Assembly (NCBI RefSeq): GCF_000092305.1 | Contig: NC_014122.1 | Coordinates: 124,001-188,000, forward strand | Direction of reading: 5' to 3' | DNA length: 64,000 nucleotides | Source: Methanocaldococcus infernus ME | GTDB lineage: Archaea; AGJL01; Methanococci; Methanococcales; Methanocaldococcaceae | Shown here: piece by piece, positions 51,577 to 59,899 of the stretch | Position numbering within the stretch: the stretch's first letter is position 1 | Layout: the number at the start of each line of letters is the position of its first letter | The notes under the pieces: generated by a model | What the model saw: the letters and a program-made list of their open reading frames with translations, nothing else | Database searches by the model: none | What the model was told of the DNA's origin: nothing | Position numbers and translations under genes: made by a program

Positions 51577-51924
51577 ATTCTCACCTTTTAGTAAAAATTT
51601 TAAATCCTAAATGCAAATTATGTAAGGTTTATAATTATAAAAATTTTAGTTGATATTAGGAAAATTTAAAAATTAAAAATTGTAGATAATACAATATAAA
51701 AGTGAACCCTATAAAAAAGATTGTCTAAGTTATCTTGGCTTATAATATCCTTAACCTTAGCTCTCTATTTTAAAAAGTAATAAGCCATAGAACAACCTAA
51801 GCTATTTTCTAAATTCAAAAATTAAAATTTACTTATCCAAAATGAATACTTTCATATAACACTAAGCCCTATATCTTCATGTCATAAGTATAATTTAAAA
51901 ATCTACATATATTAAGGTGGTAGT
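51577..51924. other. 348-bp AT-rich intergenic region between rpe and radA
   Basis: The longest non-coding gap in the window. It should hold the divergent promoters of rpe (TATA-like at about 51628-51645, reverse) and radA (AGTATAATTTAAAA at about 51887-51900, forward). The middle 200 bp has no ORF, no tRNA-like fold that I can see, and no C/D-box order. A small RNA gene cannot be excluded. Confidence 0.6.
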
Positions 51925-52887
51925 ATGGATGATCTAACTAAACTTCCTGGAGTTGGGCCTTCAACAGCTGAAAAGCTTAAAGAAGCTGGTTTTACTGATT
52001 TTATGAAGATAGCTACAGCTTCCATAGGGGAGCTTTGTGAAGCCACTGGCTTAGGGGAGAAGGCAGCAGCTAAGATAATAGAGGCTGCAAGAGAGCTATG
52101 TGACTTAGGATTTAAAGATGCCTTAGAAATTTTAGAGCAGAGAAAAAACCTATGGTGGTTATCTACAGGAAGTAAAAACTTAGACTCCATCTTAGGAGGA
52201 GGGTTAGAGAGCCAGTCAGTTATTGAATTTGCTGGGCCTTATGGTTCAGGGAAGACACAGATAGCACATCAGGCATGTGTTAATTTACAGTGTCCTGAAA
52301 GGATTATAGCTGATGAAAAACTTAAGGAAGAGATTTTAGATAATCCAAAGGCTGTTTATATAGACACTGAAGGAACCTTTAGGCCAGAGAGAATTATAGA
52401 GATGGCTGAAGCTATTGGCTTAGATGGAAAAGAGGTTTTAAAGAATATAAAAGTTGCAAGAGCCTATAACTCAGATATGCAAATGCTATATGCTGAAAAG
52501 GTTGAAGAGCTTATACAGAAGGGAGAGAATATAAGGTTGGTTATAGTTGATTCCCTAACATCTACATTTAGAACAGAATATACAGGAAGAGGGAAGTTAG
52601 CTGAGAGACAGCAGAAGTTAGGTAGGCATATGGCTACATTAAATAAGTTAGCTGATCTCTACAACTGTGTAGTCCTTGTCACCAACCAAGTGGCTGCAAG
52701 GCCTGATGCAATCTTTGGCCCAGCTGAGCAAGCCATTGGTGGGCATATAGTTGGGCATGCTGCAACATTTAGAGTATTTCTAAAGAAGACTAAAGGAGAT
52801 AAGAGGTTAGCTCGTCTCTATGATTCCCCATACTTACCAGATGCTGAAACAACCTTTAGAATAACAGAGAAGGGGGTTCATGATTGA
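51925..52887 (+). CDS. radA: DNA repair and recombination protein RadA
   Basis: 320-residue archaeal Rad51/RecA homologue. N-terminal helix-hairpin-helix domain ([20 protein letters not shown]), polymerisation region, Walker [16 protein letters not shown], Walker [19 protein letters not shown], and loop regions [14 protein letters not shown] and [13 protein letters not shown]. No intein is present. ATG 51925 follows AAGGTGG. It overlaps bioD by 4 bp, the start of a radA-bioD-sucD-ipk string. Confidence 0.97.
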   Translation: MDDLTKLPGVGPSTAEKLKEAGFTDFMKIATASIGELCEATGLGEKAAAKIIEAARELCDLGFKDALEILEQRKNLWWLSTGSKNLDSILGGGLESQSVIEFAGPYGSGKTQIAHQACVNLQCPERIIADEKLKEEILDNPKAVYIDTEGTFRPERIIEMAEAIGLDGKEVLKNIKVARAYNSDMQMLYAEKVEELIQKGENIRLVIVDSLTSTFRTEYTGRGKLAERQQKLGRHMATLNKLADLYNCVVLVTNQVAARPDAIFGPAEQAIGGHIVGHAATFRVFLKKTKGDKRLARLYDSPYLPDAETTFRITEKGVHD

Positions 52888-53522
52888 TCTTTATAACTGG
52901 CACTGATACAGGAGTTGGGAAAACTTATGTCTCTTCAATTATTGGGAGAGAGCTGAAGAAAGAGCTTAATGTTGGCTACTTAAAACCTATAGAGACTGGA
53001 GGGAGAGAAGACACTTTAAAGTTAAAGAAGACTTTAAATTTAGAGGATCCACTGGAAATAATTAATCCAATAAACTTATCTCTCCCTCTATCCCCAAATA
53101 TTGCCTTTGAAGTAGAAAATTATAATATAAGTTTAGAGGAAATACTGAAGAGGATTGAAGAGGCTTACAATTATTTAAAAAATAAGTATGATTTCCTAAT
53201 TGTTGAGGGTGCTGGTGGAGTCTGTGTTCCTATTAAGGGGAACTTTTTAATGTCAGATTTAATAAAGTTTTTAGGGTTACCAGCAATAATAGTTAGTAGG
53301 CCAAACTTGGGAACTATAAACCATACTCTTTTAACTATAGAGCATCTAAGAAATAAAGGAATAGAAGTGAGAGGAGTTATTATTAACTGTATAACTCCAC
53401 TTAAGGAAGTTCTCTATTATGAAAAAACCTTTGAAACCATAGAAGAGGTTGGAGATGTAGAGATTATAGGAGTTGTAGAAAGTGACAAATACTGGATAAG
53501 GATGGAGAAGGTGAAATATTGA
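52884..53522 (+). CDS. bioD: Dethiobiotin synthetase BioD
   Basis: 212 residues of the P-loop BioD family, closing the ureido ring of dethiobiotin with CO2 and ATP. Clear motifs: [42 protein letters not shown], and [26 protein letters not shown] with INC. Other biotin genes are not nearby. The ATG overlaps the radA stop, and the stop overlaps the sucD TTG. It is a little shorter than the bacterial enzyme. Confidence 0.9.
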   Translation: MIFITGTDTGVGKTYVSSIIGRELKKELNVGYLKPIETGGREDTLKLKKTLNLEDPLEIINPINLSLPLSPNIAFEVENYNISLEEILKRIEEAYNYLKNKYDFLIVEGAGGVCVPIKGNFLMSDLIKFLGLPAIIVSRPNLGTINHTLLTIEHLRNKGIEVRGVIINCITPLKEVLYYEKTFETIEEVGDVEIIGVVESDKYWIRMEKVKY

Positions 53523-54373
53523 TTCTATTAAATGAGAAAACAAGGGCTATAGTCCAGGGAATCACTGGGAGACAGGGAAGTTTTCACACAAAAAAGATGT
53601 TAGAAGCTGGAACTAAGATAGTTGGGGGAGTTACTCCAGGAAAAGGAGGGCAAGAGGTTCATGGAGTTCCTGTTTTTGACACTGTTAAAGAGGCTGTAGA
53701 TGAAACCAATGCCAATGCTTCAGTTATCTTTGTCCCTGCTCCCTTTGCTAAGGATGCTGTATTTGAAGCTATGGATAGTGGGATAGAGTTAATAGTTGTT
53801 ATAACTGAGCATATTCCAGTACATGACACTATGGAGTTTGTAAATTATGCTGAAGACTATGGAGCTAAGATCATAGGCCCCAATACTCCTGGGATAGCTT
53901 CTCCAAAGGTTGGGAAGTTGGGAATTATCCCTATGGAGGTTCTCTCTGAGGGGAATGTAGGAATTGTTTCAAGGAGTGGAACCTTAACTTATGAAGTAGC
54001 CAATCAAATAAAGAGCTTTGGAGTTTCCACCTGTGTAGGGATTGGTGGAGACCCAATAGTTGGATTGTCATATGTTGATATATTAAAGATGTTTGAAGAG
54101 GATAAGGAGACTGAGGCAGTTGTATTAATAGGAGAGATTGGAGGCTCTGCAGAGGAGAGAGCAGCTGAGTATATAAAAGAGATGAGTAAGCCAGTTATAG
54201 CATATATAGCTGGAAGATCTGCTCCAGAAGGGAAGAGAATGGGACATGCTGGAGCTATTATAGAGGGAGGAAAAGGAACAGCTAAGAGTAAGATGGAAGC
54301 CTTAAAAAAGGCTGGAGCTTATGTAGCCAACTCTATCATAGACATTCCTAAGATATTGGAAGAAATTCTTTAA
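53519..54373 (+). CDS. sucD: Succinyl-CoA synthetase alpha subunit
   Basis: 284 residues. CoA-binding Rossmann domain ([45 protein letters not shown]), then [42 protein letters not shown], and the phospho-His loop [23 protein letters not shown]. It forms succinyl-CoA in the incomplete reductive TCA path. TTG start at 53519 (TTGA overlap with bioD), preceded by GGAGAAGGTGAAA. The beta subunit sucC is not in this window. Confidence 0.95.
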   Translation: MILLNEKTRAIVQGITGRQGSFHTKKMLEAGTKIVGGVTPGKGGQEVHGVPVFDTVKEAVDETNANASVIFVPAPFAKDAVFEAMDSGIELIVVITEHIPVHDTMEFVNYAEDYGAKIIGPNTPGIASPKVGKLGIIPMEVLSEGNVGIVSRSGTLTYEVANQIKSFGVSTCVGIGGDPIVGLSYVDILKMFEEDKETEAVVLIGEIGGSAEERAAEYIKEMSKPVIAYIAGRSAPEGKRMGHAGAIIEGGKGTAKSKMEALKKAGAYVANSIIDIPKILEEIL

Positions 54374-54389
54374 AATTTTTAGGGATAGA

Positions 54390-55163
54390 ATGTTAGCCAT
54401 CTTAAAGTTAGGGGGGAGTATATTATCAAATAAAAAAATTCCTTTCTCTGTAAATTGGGATAACTTAGAGAGAATTGGGTTAGAGGTTAGAGAGGCTTTA
54501 AATTACTATAGAGAGAAAGGGGAGAAGTTAAAGTTAATTATTATCCATGGTGGAGGCTCTTTTGGCCACCCTATTGCAAAGAAATATTTAAAGGAAGATA
54601 AGTTTTTAAACATGGAAAAAGGATTTTGGGAGATTCAGAGAGCTATGAGGAGGTTCCATAATATTATTTTAGACACTCTCCACTCCTATGATCTTCCAGT
54701 TGTTTCTATTCAACCATCTTCCTTTTCCTTCTTTGAGCATGGTAAGTTAATGTTTCCAACAAGAACAATAGAAGAGTTTTTAAAGAGAGACTTTATTCCA
54801 GTGGTTCATGGAGATATTGTTTTAAATTTAGATGGGAACTATAAAATTTTGTCAGGAGATCATATACTTCCCTACTTAGCTAAGGAGCTAAAGGCTGACA
54901 TTAATCTACATGCTTCCAATGTTGATGGAGTTCTTGACAGTGAAGGAAAAGTGATAGAGGTTATAAATAAAAATAATATTGATAAAATCTTAAGCTCTTT
55001 AAGAGATGCTGAAGGCATAGATGTTACTGGAGGCATGTACTTAAAGGTTATGGAAACCTTTAATTTAAAAGTGAGAGCCATTATTTTTAATGGGAACAAA
55101 AGAGGAAATATTTATAAGGCACTGATTGGAGAGAAGGTAGGAACCTTAATAGATCCCCAATGA
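54390..55163 (+). CDS. ipk: Isopentenyl phosphate kinase
   Basis: 257-residue amino acid kinase-fold enzyme making IPP from isopentenyl phosphate in the archaeal mevalonate pathway. Signatures: AILKLGGSILSNK, LIIIHGGGSFGHPIAKKYL (with the catalytic His), PVVHGDIVLNLDGNYKILSGDHILPYLA, and GIDVTGGMYLKV. ATG 54390 after AGGGATAGA. The UGA stop at 55161-55163 is embedded in box C of a C/D-box sRNA that begins in the last codons. Confidence 0.93.
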   Translation: MLAILKLGGSILSNKKIPFSVNWDNLERIGLEVREALNYYREKGEKLKLIIIHGGGSFGHPIAKKYLKEDKFLNMEKGFWEIQRAMRRFHNIILDTLHSYDLPVVSIQPSSFSFFEHGKLMFPTRTIEEFLKRDFIPVVHGDIVLNLDGNYKILSGDHILPYLAKELKADINLHASNVDGVLDSEGKVIEVINKNNIDKILSSLRDAEGIDVTGGMYLKVMETFNLKVRAIIFNGNKRGNIYKALIGEKVGTLIDPQ

Positions 55164-55212
55164 TGAAAGTTACCCCCACTGATTGATGATGAAATCGGCA
55201 CTAACTGAGGGG
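55155..55212 (+). ncRNA. C/D-box guide sRNA overlapping the ipk stop codon
   Basis: All elements of an archaeal C/D sRNA occur in order: a CCCC/GGGG terminal stem (55155-55158 with 55209-55212), box C ATGATGA (55160-55166), a 12-nt guide (55167-55178), box D' CTGA (55179-55182), box C' TGATGA (55187-55192), a 12-nt guide (55193-55204) and box D CTGA (55205-55208). The 4-nt spacer between D' and C' is typical. By the N+5 rule it would direct 2'-O-methylation of the G at position 5 of UGGGGGUAACUU and the U at position 5 of UUAGUGCCGAUU. The target RNAs are not identified. Confidence 0.85.
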
Positions 55213-55214
55213 CA

Positions 55215-55910
55215 CTAAATATTTAAGATGTTCCTTACCTTCTTCAAATACTTACTATAAATATCTTTATTTTTACTATCTCCCAACCTTCCAAAGAACC
55301 TCTTCCCCTTCCAAGAATTCTTTTCTACATTCTTATAAGAAAAAATTTCTTTCTTAACCTTCTTTAACTCTCTTAATAACTCTTTTGGATTTTCCTTATC
55401 AAAATCATCCACCAATAAATAAGCATTCCCTAACTCCCAAAAAAAGTGGGAATCACTTCCAAATGATACATAGAGATCATGTTTTTTAGCATACTCCAAA
55501 GCCTTTATGTTAGGCTCTAAATTTTTACATCTACTATTAAAGACTTCAACTATGTCAATATATTTTATAAATTCCCTGTCCTCTAAGATGTTGGATTTCC
55601 CTAAACTCCTTCCTCTTTTATAGTCAAAGGGATGAGGTAGACAAATTAATCCATCTTGCTCCTTAACTTTGTCAAAGGCTTCATAGATATTTAGCCCCTT
55701 AGGGATCTCTTCCTGAATAAAGAGGGCTAAGAACTCTCCTTTATCTGTGGCCACCTCTTCCCCAGAAATGGCAAAGTCAAGCTTTGTTAGATGGTTATGG
55801 TCACAAACTGCTGGTAAAATTTTATACTTTCTACAAAGCTTCCTTAAGAGCCAGATAGGGTTTAGGGAGCATTTACTTTTAATAGTATGGACATGTAAGT
55901 CTAATTTCAT
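55215..55910 (-). CDS. PHP-domain phosphoesterase
   Basis: 231 residues. PHP metal motifs in order: DLHVHTIKSKCSLNP, AVCDHNHLTKLDFA, Glu in SGEEVAT, CLPHPFDYKRGRSLG, and SFGSDSHFFWELG. It is a stand-alone PHP protein, perhaps a phosphatase acting on a nucleotide or sugar phosphate; the substrate is unknown. ATG 55910 follows GGAGAGAGTAG. It converges on the C/D sRNA and ipk, ending 3 bp past the sRNA. Confidence 0.85.
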   Translation of the reverse strand: MKLDLHVHTIKSKCSLNPIWLLRKLCRKYKILPAVCDHNHLTKLDFAISGEEVATDKGEFLALFIQEEIPKGLNIYEAFDKVKEQDGLICLPHPFDYKRGRSLGKSNILEDREFIKYIDIVEVFNSRCKNLEPNIKALEYAKKHDLYVSFGSDSHFFWELGNAYLLVDDFDKENPKELLRELKKVKKEIFSYKNVEKNSWKGKRFFGRLGDSKNKDIYSKYLKKVRNILNI

Positions 55911-56027
55911 CTACTCTCTCCACCTTAAGAGCTTTTATATAATTAAACAATTTTTTAAATTTATAATAAAAGACTATTTATTATATTTTCTTAAGCTACA
56001 AAGATTTTTTATTATTTTGGTGGGAGG

Positions 56028-56609
56028 ATGAGGGTTTTAATTATAGATAATATAGACTCATTTGTCTGGAACTTGGTTCAGTATGTTGGAACCTTAGGCT
56101 GTAAGGTTAAGGTTGTAAGTAATAAAGTAAGTTTGGAAGAGATTAAAAAGATTGACCCTGATAGAATCATTATAAGCCCTGGACCAAAGACTCCAAAGGA
56201 GGCTGGGAATTGTATAGAGGTTATTCAAGAAGTTGATATCCCAATCTTAGGAGTTTGCTTAGGGCATCAGTGTATTATAGAGGCATTTGGAGGAAAGGTT
56301 GGAAGGGCTGAGAGAGTTGTGCATGGAAAGGCAAGTTTAATAGAGCATGATGGAGAGGGAATATATAAAGATCTCTCCAACCCCTTCTTTGGAGGAAGGT
56401 ATCATTCATTAGTAGCTAAAGAGGTTCCAAGGGAGTTAAAGGTTACTGCAAGGAGCTTAGATGACAACTATGTAATGGGAGTTAGGCATAAGAAGAGGAT
56501 GATAGAGGGCTTACAGTTTCATCCTGAGAGTATATTAACAGAATCAGAAACTTTGAAGTTTCCTAACTTTGGGCTTAAGATGATAAAAAACTTCTTAGAG
56601 TGGGAGTAA
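56028..56609 (+). CDS. trpG: Anthranilate/aminodeoxychorismate synthase glutaminase subunit
   Basis: 193-residue class I glutamine amidotransferase. DNIDSFVWNLVQYVGTLG, ISPGPKTPKEAGN, nucleophile Cys in GVCLGHQCIIEAFGG, GRYHSLVAKEV and the His-Glu pair in GLQFHPESILT are as in TrpG/PabA. It gives ammonia to chorismate for anthranilate (Trp) or 4-amino-4-deoxychorismate. No trpE or pabB is next to it. ATG 56028 behind GGTGG. The H4MPT gene mptE starts at the next base after the stop. Confidence 0.9.
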   Translation: MRVLIIDNIDSFVWNLVQYVGTLGCKVKVVSNKVSLEEIKKIDPDRIIISPGPKTPKEAGNCIEVIQEVDIPILGVCLGHQCIIEAFGGKVGRAERVVHGKASLIEHDGEGIYKDLSNPFFGGRYHSLVAKEVPRELKVTARSLDDNYVMGVRHKKRMIEGLQFHPESILTESETLKFPNFGLKMIKNFLEWE

Positions 56610-57278
56610 ATGTATTATTATGAGATACTGAAAGACTTTAACTTCAGCATGGAGAAAGATATTGAAAGTGCCAAAATTCTAAATTCAATGATAAAGAGAG
56701 ATGAAGAGCTTCTAAAAGAGGTTGAGTCAATAATTAAAGATAGAGTGGTTTATGTTTATGGAGCTGGTCCCTCTCTATTGAGGCATATAGAATATTATAA
56801 ACATCCTTTAGTTGTGGCTGATGGAGCCTGTAAAGCTTTTTTAGAGAATGATATTATCCCAGATATAATAGTCTCTGACTTAGATGGAGACCTAAATGCT
56901 TTAAAAGAGTGTAATAAAAAAGGCTCTATTGTTGTTGTCCATGCACATGGAGATAACATAGAGAGAATAAAAAGTGAAGTGCCTAAGTTAAAAGATGTTA
57001 TTGGAACCCATCAAGTTCCTGATCTTAAGTTAGAGAATTTAATTTATGTTGGTGGATTTACTGATGGAGATAGGGCTTGCTACTTCTCTAAATACTTTGG
57101 AGCTAAAAAGCTAATACTTGGAGGCATGGACTTTGGAGAATTTATAACCAAATACTCAAGACCTAATTTAAAGAGAGATGTGGAGAGGGGAGATGAGATT
57201 AAAATTAAAAAGTTGAGGTGGGCTAAGAGATTGATAGAGCTGTTAAGTAGAGAGATAGAGATTGAATTTTTAAGGTGA
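56610..57278 (+). CDS. mptE: 6-hydroxymethyl-7,8-dihydropterin pyrophosphokinase MptE
   Basis: 222 residues of the DUF115/MptE family, which pyrophosphorylates 6-hydroxymethyl-dihydropterin in tetrahydromethanopterin synthesis and is unrelated to bacterial FolK. Visible: VYVYGAGPSLLRHIEYYK, VVADGACKAFLENDIIPDIIVSDLDGD, VVVHAHGDNIERIKSEV, and VGGFTDGDRACYFSKYFGAKKLILGGMDFG. The start directly follows the trpG stop (GGGAGTAAATG), and the metallophosphoesterase gene follows after 4 bp, so the three are cotranscribed. Confidence 0.9.
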   Translation: MYYYEILKDFNFSMEKDIESAKILNSMIKRDEELLKEVESIIKDRVVYVYGAGPSLLRHIEYYKHPLVVADGACKAFLENDIIPDIIVSDLDGDLNALKECNKKGSIVVVHAHGDNIERIKSEVPKLKDVIGTHQVPDLKLENLIYVGGFTDGDRACYFSKYFGAKKLILGGMDFGEFITKYSRPNLKRDVERGDEIKIKKLRWAKRLIELLSREIEIEFLR

Positions 57279-57282
57279 TTTT

Positions 57283-57912
57283 ATGAACATATATGGGATA
57301 ACCGACTTACATGGAAGGTTTCCAAGTAGGATAAGGGAGATGAGGGATAAGATAGATGTCTTAATAGTTTCTGGAGACATAACCCACTTTGGAGAGGGGT
57401 TAGAGGTTATAGAAAAGTTAGCTGAGCTATCTGACTATATGGAAGTTCTCTGTGTTCCTGGGAACTGTGATAACTTAGAGGTTGTTGACCTCTTAGAAGA
57501 GTATAAGTTAAATGTAGATGGAAGGGTTAAGAAGATAGAGAATTATAACTTTGTAGGAATAGGGGGAAGTAATGAAACTCCTTTCAACACACCCTTAGAG
57601 TTTAGTGAAGAAGACTTATATGATAAGGGTAAGAAGCTATGTAAAGGCTTAAAAAATATTATTTTAATTACCCATGCCCCTCCCTATGGCACTATGTTAG
57701 ATTTAGTTGGAGAGAAACATGTGGGAAGTAAAGCCATAAGGAAGATTATTGAAGAAGAAAATGTTATTTTTAATGCCTGTGGGCATATACATGAGTGTAG
57801 GGGGATAGATAAGATAGGGAAAACAATAATTGTTAACCCCTCACCAAAAAGCTTTTTTGTTTATCAGCCAAGTAAGAGAGTTGTTATTTTAGAAGATTAC
57901 ATAGGTTTATAA
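57283..57912 (+). CDS. Calcineurin-type metallophosphoesterase
   Basis: 209 residues. Metal motifs: GITDLHGRFPS (DxH), VSGDITHFG (GDxx), CVPGNCDNLE (GNCD), ITHAPPYGTMLD and CGHIHECRGI (GHxH). A homodimeric archaeal phosphodiesterase/phosphatase of unknown substrate. RBS AAGGTGATTTT before ATG 57283. It lies two bases before mcm and 4 bp after mptE; a role in pterin synthesis is possible but only by position. Confidence 0.85.
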   Translation: MNIYGITDLHGRFPSRIREMRDKIDVLIVSGDITHFGEGLEVIEKLAELSDYMEVLCVPGNCDNLEVVDLLEEYKLNVDGRVKKIENYNFVGIGGSNETPFNTPLEFSEEDLYDKGKKLCKGLKNIILITHAPPYGTMLDLVGEKHVGSKAIRKIIEEENVIFNACGHIHECRGIDKIGKTIIVNPSPKSFFVYQPSKRVVILEDYIGL

Positions 57913-57914
57913 CC

Positions 57915-59894
57915 ATGGAGGAATTTAGAGATAGCTTAGTTGAATTCTTAAGAAACTCTTACTTAAATGAAATTATAGAGGAGGAAAAAGAAGTAACAAT
58001 AGATTTAAATAAGCTTTATCTTAGTGGCTTTATGGAGGTTGTTGAGTTCATAGTAAATAATCCCTTTGATGGGCTAAAGTTTATTGAAGAATGTTATAAA
58101 GAAGCCTATTTCATCTTAAAAAGTGAAACCTTAGATGAGGTTAAGATAAAATTTAAGAATATTCCTAAGATCTTTAGGGGAGAGAGGTTTAACATAAAGG
58201 ATATTGGGAGTAAATACATAAATAAGTTGGTTGAGTTTGAAGCTCTCATTATCTTAGCCTCCAAGAGAAAACCTATTTTAAAAAAAGCTTACTACTACTG
58301 TGAAAAGTGTGGCTCAAGCTTAAAAGAAGAAATTGACATATTCAACTTCTCTGAGGAAAGGGTTTGTAAGTGTGGCTCAATAATGAAGCTAATTGAGGAT
58401 AAATCAGAATTTACAGACTTTCAAGAGCTTAAGGTTCAAGAGCCTTTAGATCTCTTAGAAAATCCTGATGAGCCACCTAAGTATATAACTGTTATCTTGG
58501 AAAACTCTCCTGGAATCTATGCAGGAAGGGTTAGAATTGTAGGAGTTCCAATAAAGATAAGGAAGTCTAAGAAGTTGCCAGTCTATGACTTGGTTGTTAA
58601 AGCCTTAAGTTGTGAAGTACTTGATGGAGAAGTGAAGATTAAGCTCAGTAAGAAAGATGTGGAGAAGATAAAGAAGTTGGCTAAGAGAGATGATATAATA
58701 GATATCTTATCAGATAAGCTAATCCCTGAAATTAAAGGACACTCAATAATAAAGAAAGCTATCTTCTTACAGCAAATTAAGGGGGTTAAAAAACCTGGGA
58801 AGAGGGCTGATATTCATATCTTACTAATAACCGACCCTGGGATTGGGAAGACTGTAATGCTGAGAAAAATAGCAGAAATTCCTGGAAATATATATGGCTC
58901 TATCACCACAGCTACAGGGGTAGGGCTAACTGCAGCAGTTGTTAAGGAGAAGACTGAGATAGGGGAAGAGAGTTGGGTTATTAAACCAGGTTTGTTGGTA
59001 AAGGCTAATAAAGGAACAGCCTGTATAGATGAGCTAACAGTGAATAGAGATATATTAAGCTATGTCCTGGAAGCTATGGAGAGTCAAACTATCCATATAA
59101 GTAAAGGAGGAATCAATGCCAAACTACCAGCTGAATGCTCTGTCTTAGCAGCTTGTAATCCAAAGTATGGAAGATTTGACCCTGATAAAAGTGTATCTGA
59201 GCAAATAAATATTCCAGCTCCTCTATTAAGTAGATTTGATCTGATCTTTCCACTAAAGGATGTTCCAAATAAAGATGAAGATAGGGAGATAGCTGAGTAT
59301 ATAGTAGATTTACATAGAGCTTACTTAGATAAAGAGGTTAGTAAAAAGATGGGATTGGAAGAGTTTGAGGTTGATGGGATTAAGATAGATAAAGATTTAT
59401 TGATAAAATATATTTTCTATGCAAGAGCTTTAAAACCAGTGATTAGCGAGAGGGCTAAAGAGCTTTTAATAAACTACTATGTAAATATGAGAAAGAAACA
59501 CCAGATAACTGCAAGGCAGATAGAAGCAGCTATAAGAATAGCTGAGGCTCATGCTAAAGCTAAGTTAAAGGAAGAGGTTGATGAGGAAGATGTTAAAGTA
59601 GCTATCAATATTATAACTGAGTGCCTAAAAGAGATTGCCTATGATCCAGAGGAAGGAATTTATGACATTGATAAAATTGTAGGAATGTCAAGAAAAGATA
59701 GGGAGAAGGTAGAGATTGTTTATAATGCTATAAAAGAGCTCTCTAAGAGGAATGAGTTGGTTAGTTACTTGTCAATAGTGGAGATGGTTAAAGACAAAAT
59801 TAAAGAAGAGGAGATAGACAGCATTATAAAGAGACTAATAAAGTATGGAGACATAGATGAGCCAAAGCCTGGGAGATTTAGAATTTTGGAGTGA
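57915..59894 (+). CDS. mcm: MCM helicase paralogue
   Basis: 659-residue replicative minichromosome-maintenance ATPase. The N-terminal part holds a four-Cys zinc site (YYCEKCGSS, then VCKCGS). The AAA+ core starts near 270 (IKGHSIIKKAIFLQQIKGV) with Walker A TDPGIGKT (306-313), where most MCMs have GDPGTAKS, Walker B ACIDELT, sensor 1 ECSVLAACNPKYGRFDP, and Arg finger LLSRFDLIF. A winged-helix tail follows (IVEMVKDKIKEEEIDSIIKRL). Methanococcales carry several mcm paralogues; whether this is the main one is unclear. No strong RBS before ATG 57915. Confidence 0.88.
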   Translation: MEEFRDSLVEFLRNSYLNEIIEEEKEVTIDLNKLYLSGFMEVVEFIVNNPFDGLKFIEECYKEAYFILKSETLDEVKIKFKNIPKIFRGERFNIKDIGSKYINKLVEFEALIILASKRKPILKKAYYYCEKCGSSLKEEIDIFNFSEERVCKCGSIMKLIEDKSEFTDFQELKVQEPLDLLENPDEPPKYITVILENSPGIYAGRVRIVGVPIKIRKSKKLPVYDLVVKALSCEVLDGEVKIKLSKKDVEKIKKLAKRDDIIDILSDKLIPEIKGHSIIKKAIFLQQIKGVKKPGKRADIHILLITDPGIGKTVMLRKIAEIPGNIYGSITTATGVGLTAAVVKEKTEIGEESWVIKPGLLVKANKGTACIDELTVNRDILSYVLEAMESQTIHISKGGINAKLPAECSVLAACNPKYGRFDPDKSVSEQINIPAPLLSRFDLIFPLKDVPNKDEDREIAEYIVDLHRAYLDKEVSKKMGLEEFEVDGIKIDKDLLIKYIFYARALKPVISERAKELLINYYVNMRKKHQITARQIEAAIRIAEAHAKAKLKEEVDEEDVKVAINIITECLKEIAYDPEEGIYDIDKIVGMSRKDREKVEIVYNAIKELSKRNELVSYLSIVEMVKDKIKEEEIDSIIKRLIKYGDIDEPKPGRFRILE

Positions 59895-59899
59895 TTTAA

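Noticed and set aside
51925-52887. Intein in RadA
   Set aside because: The protein is 320 residues with uninterrupted Walker A, Walker B and loop regions, so there is no insertion.
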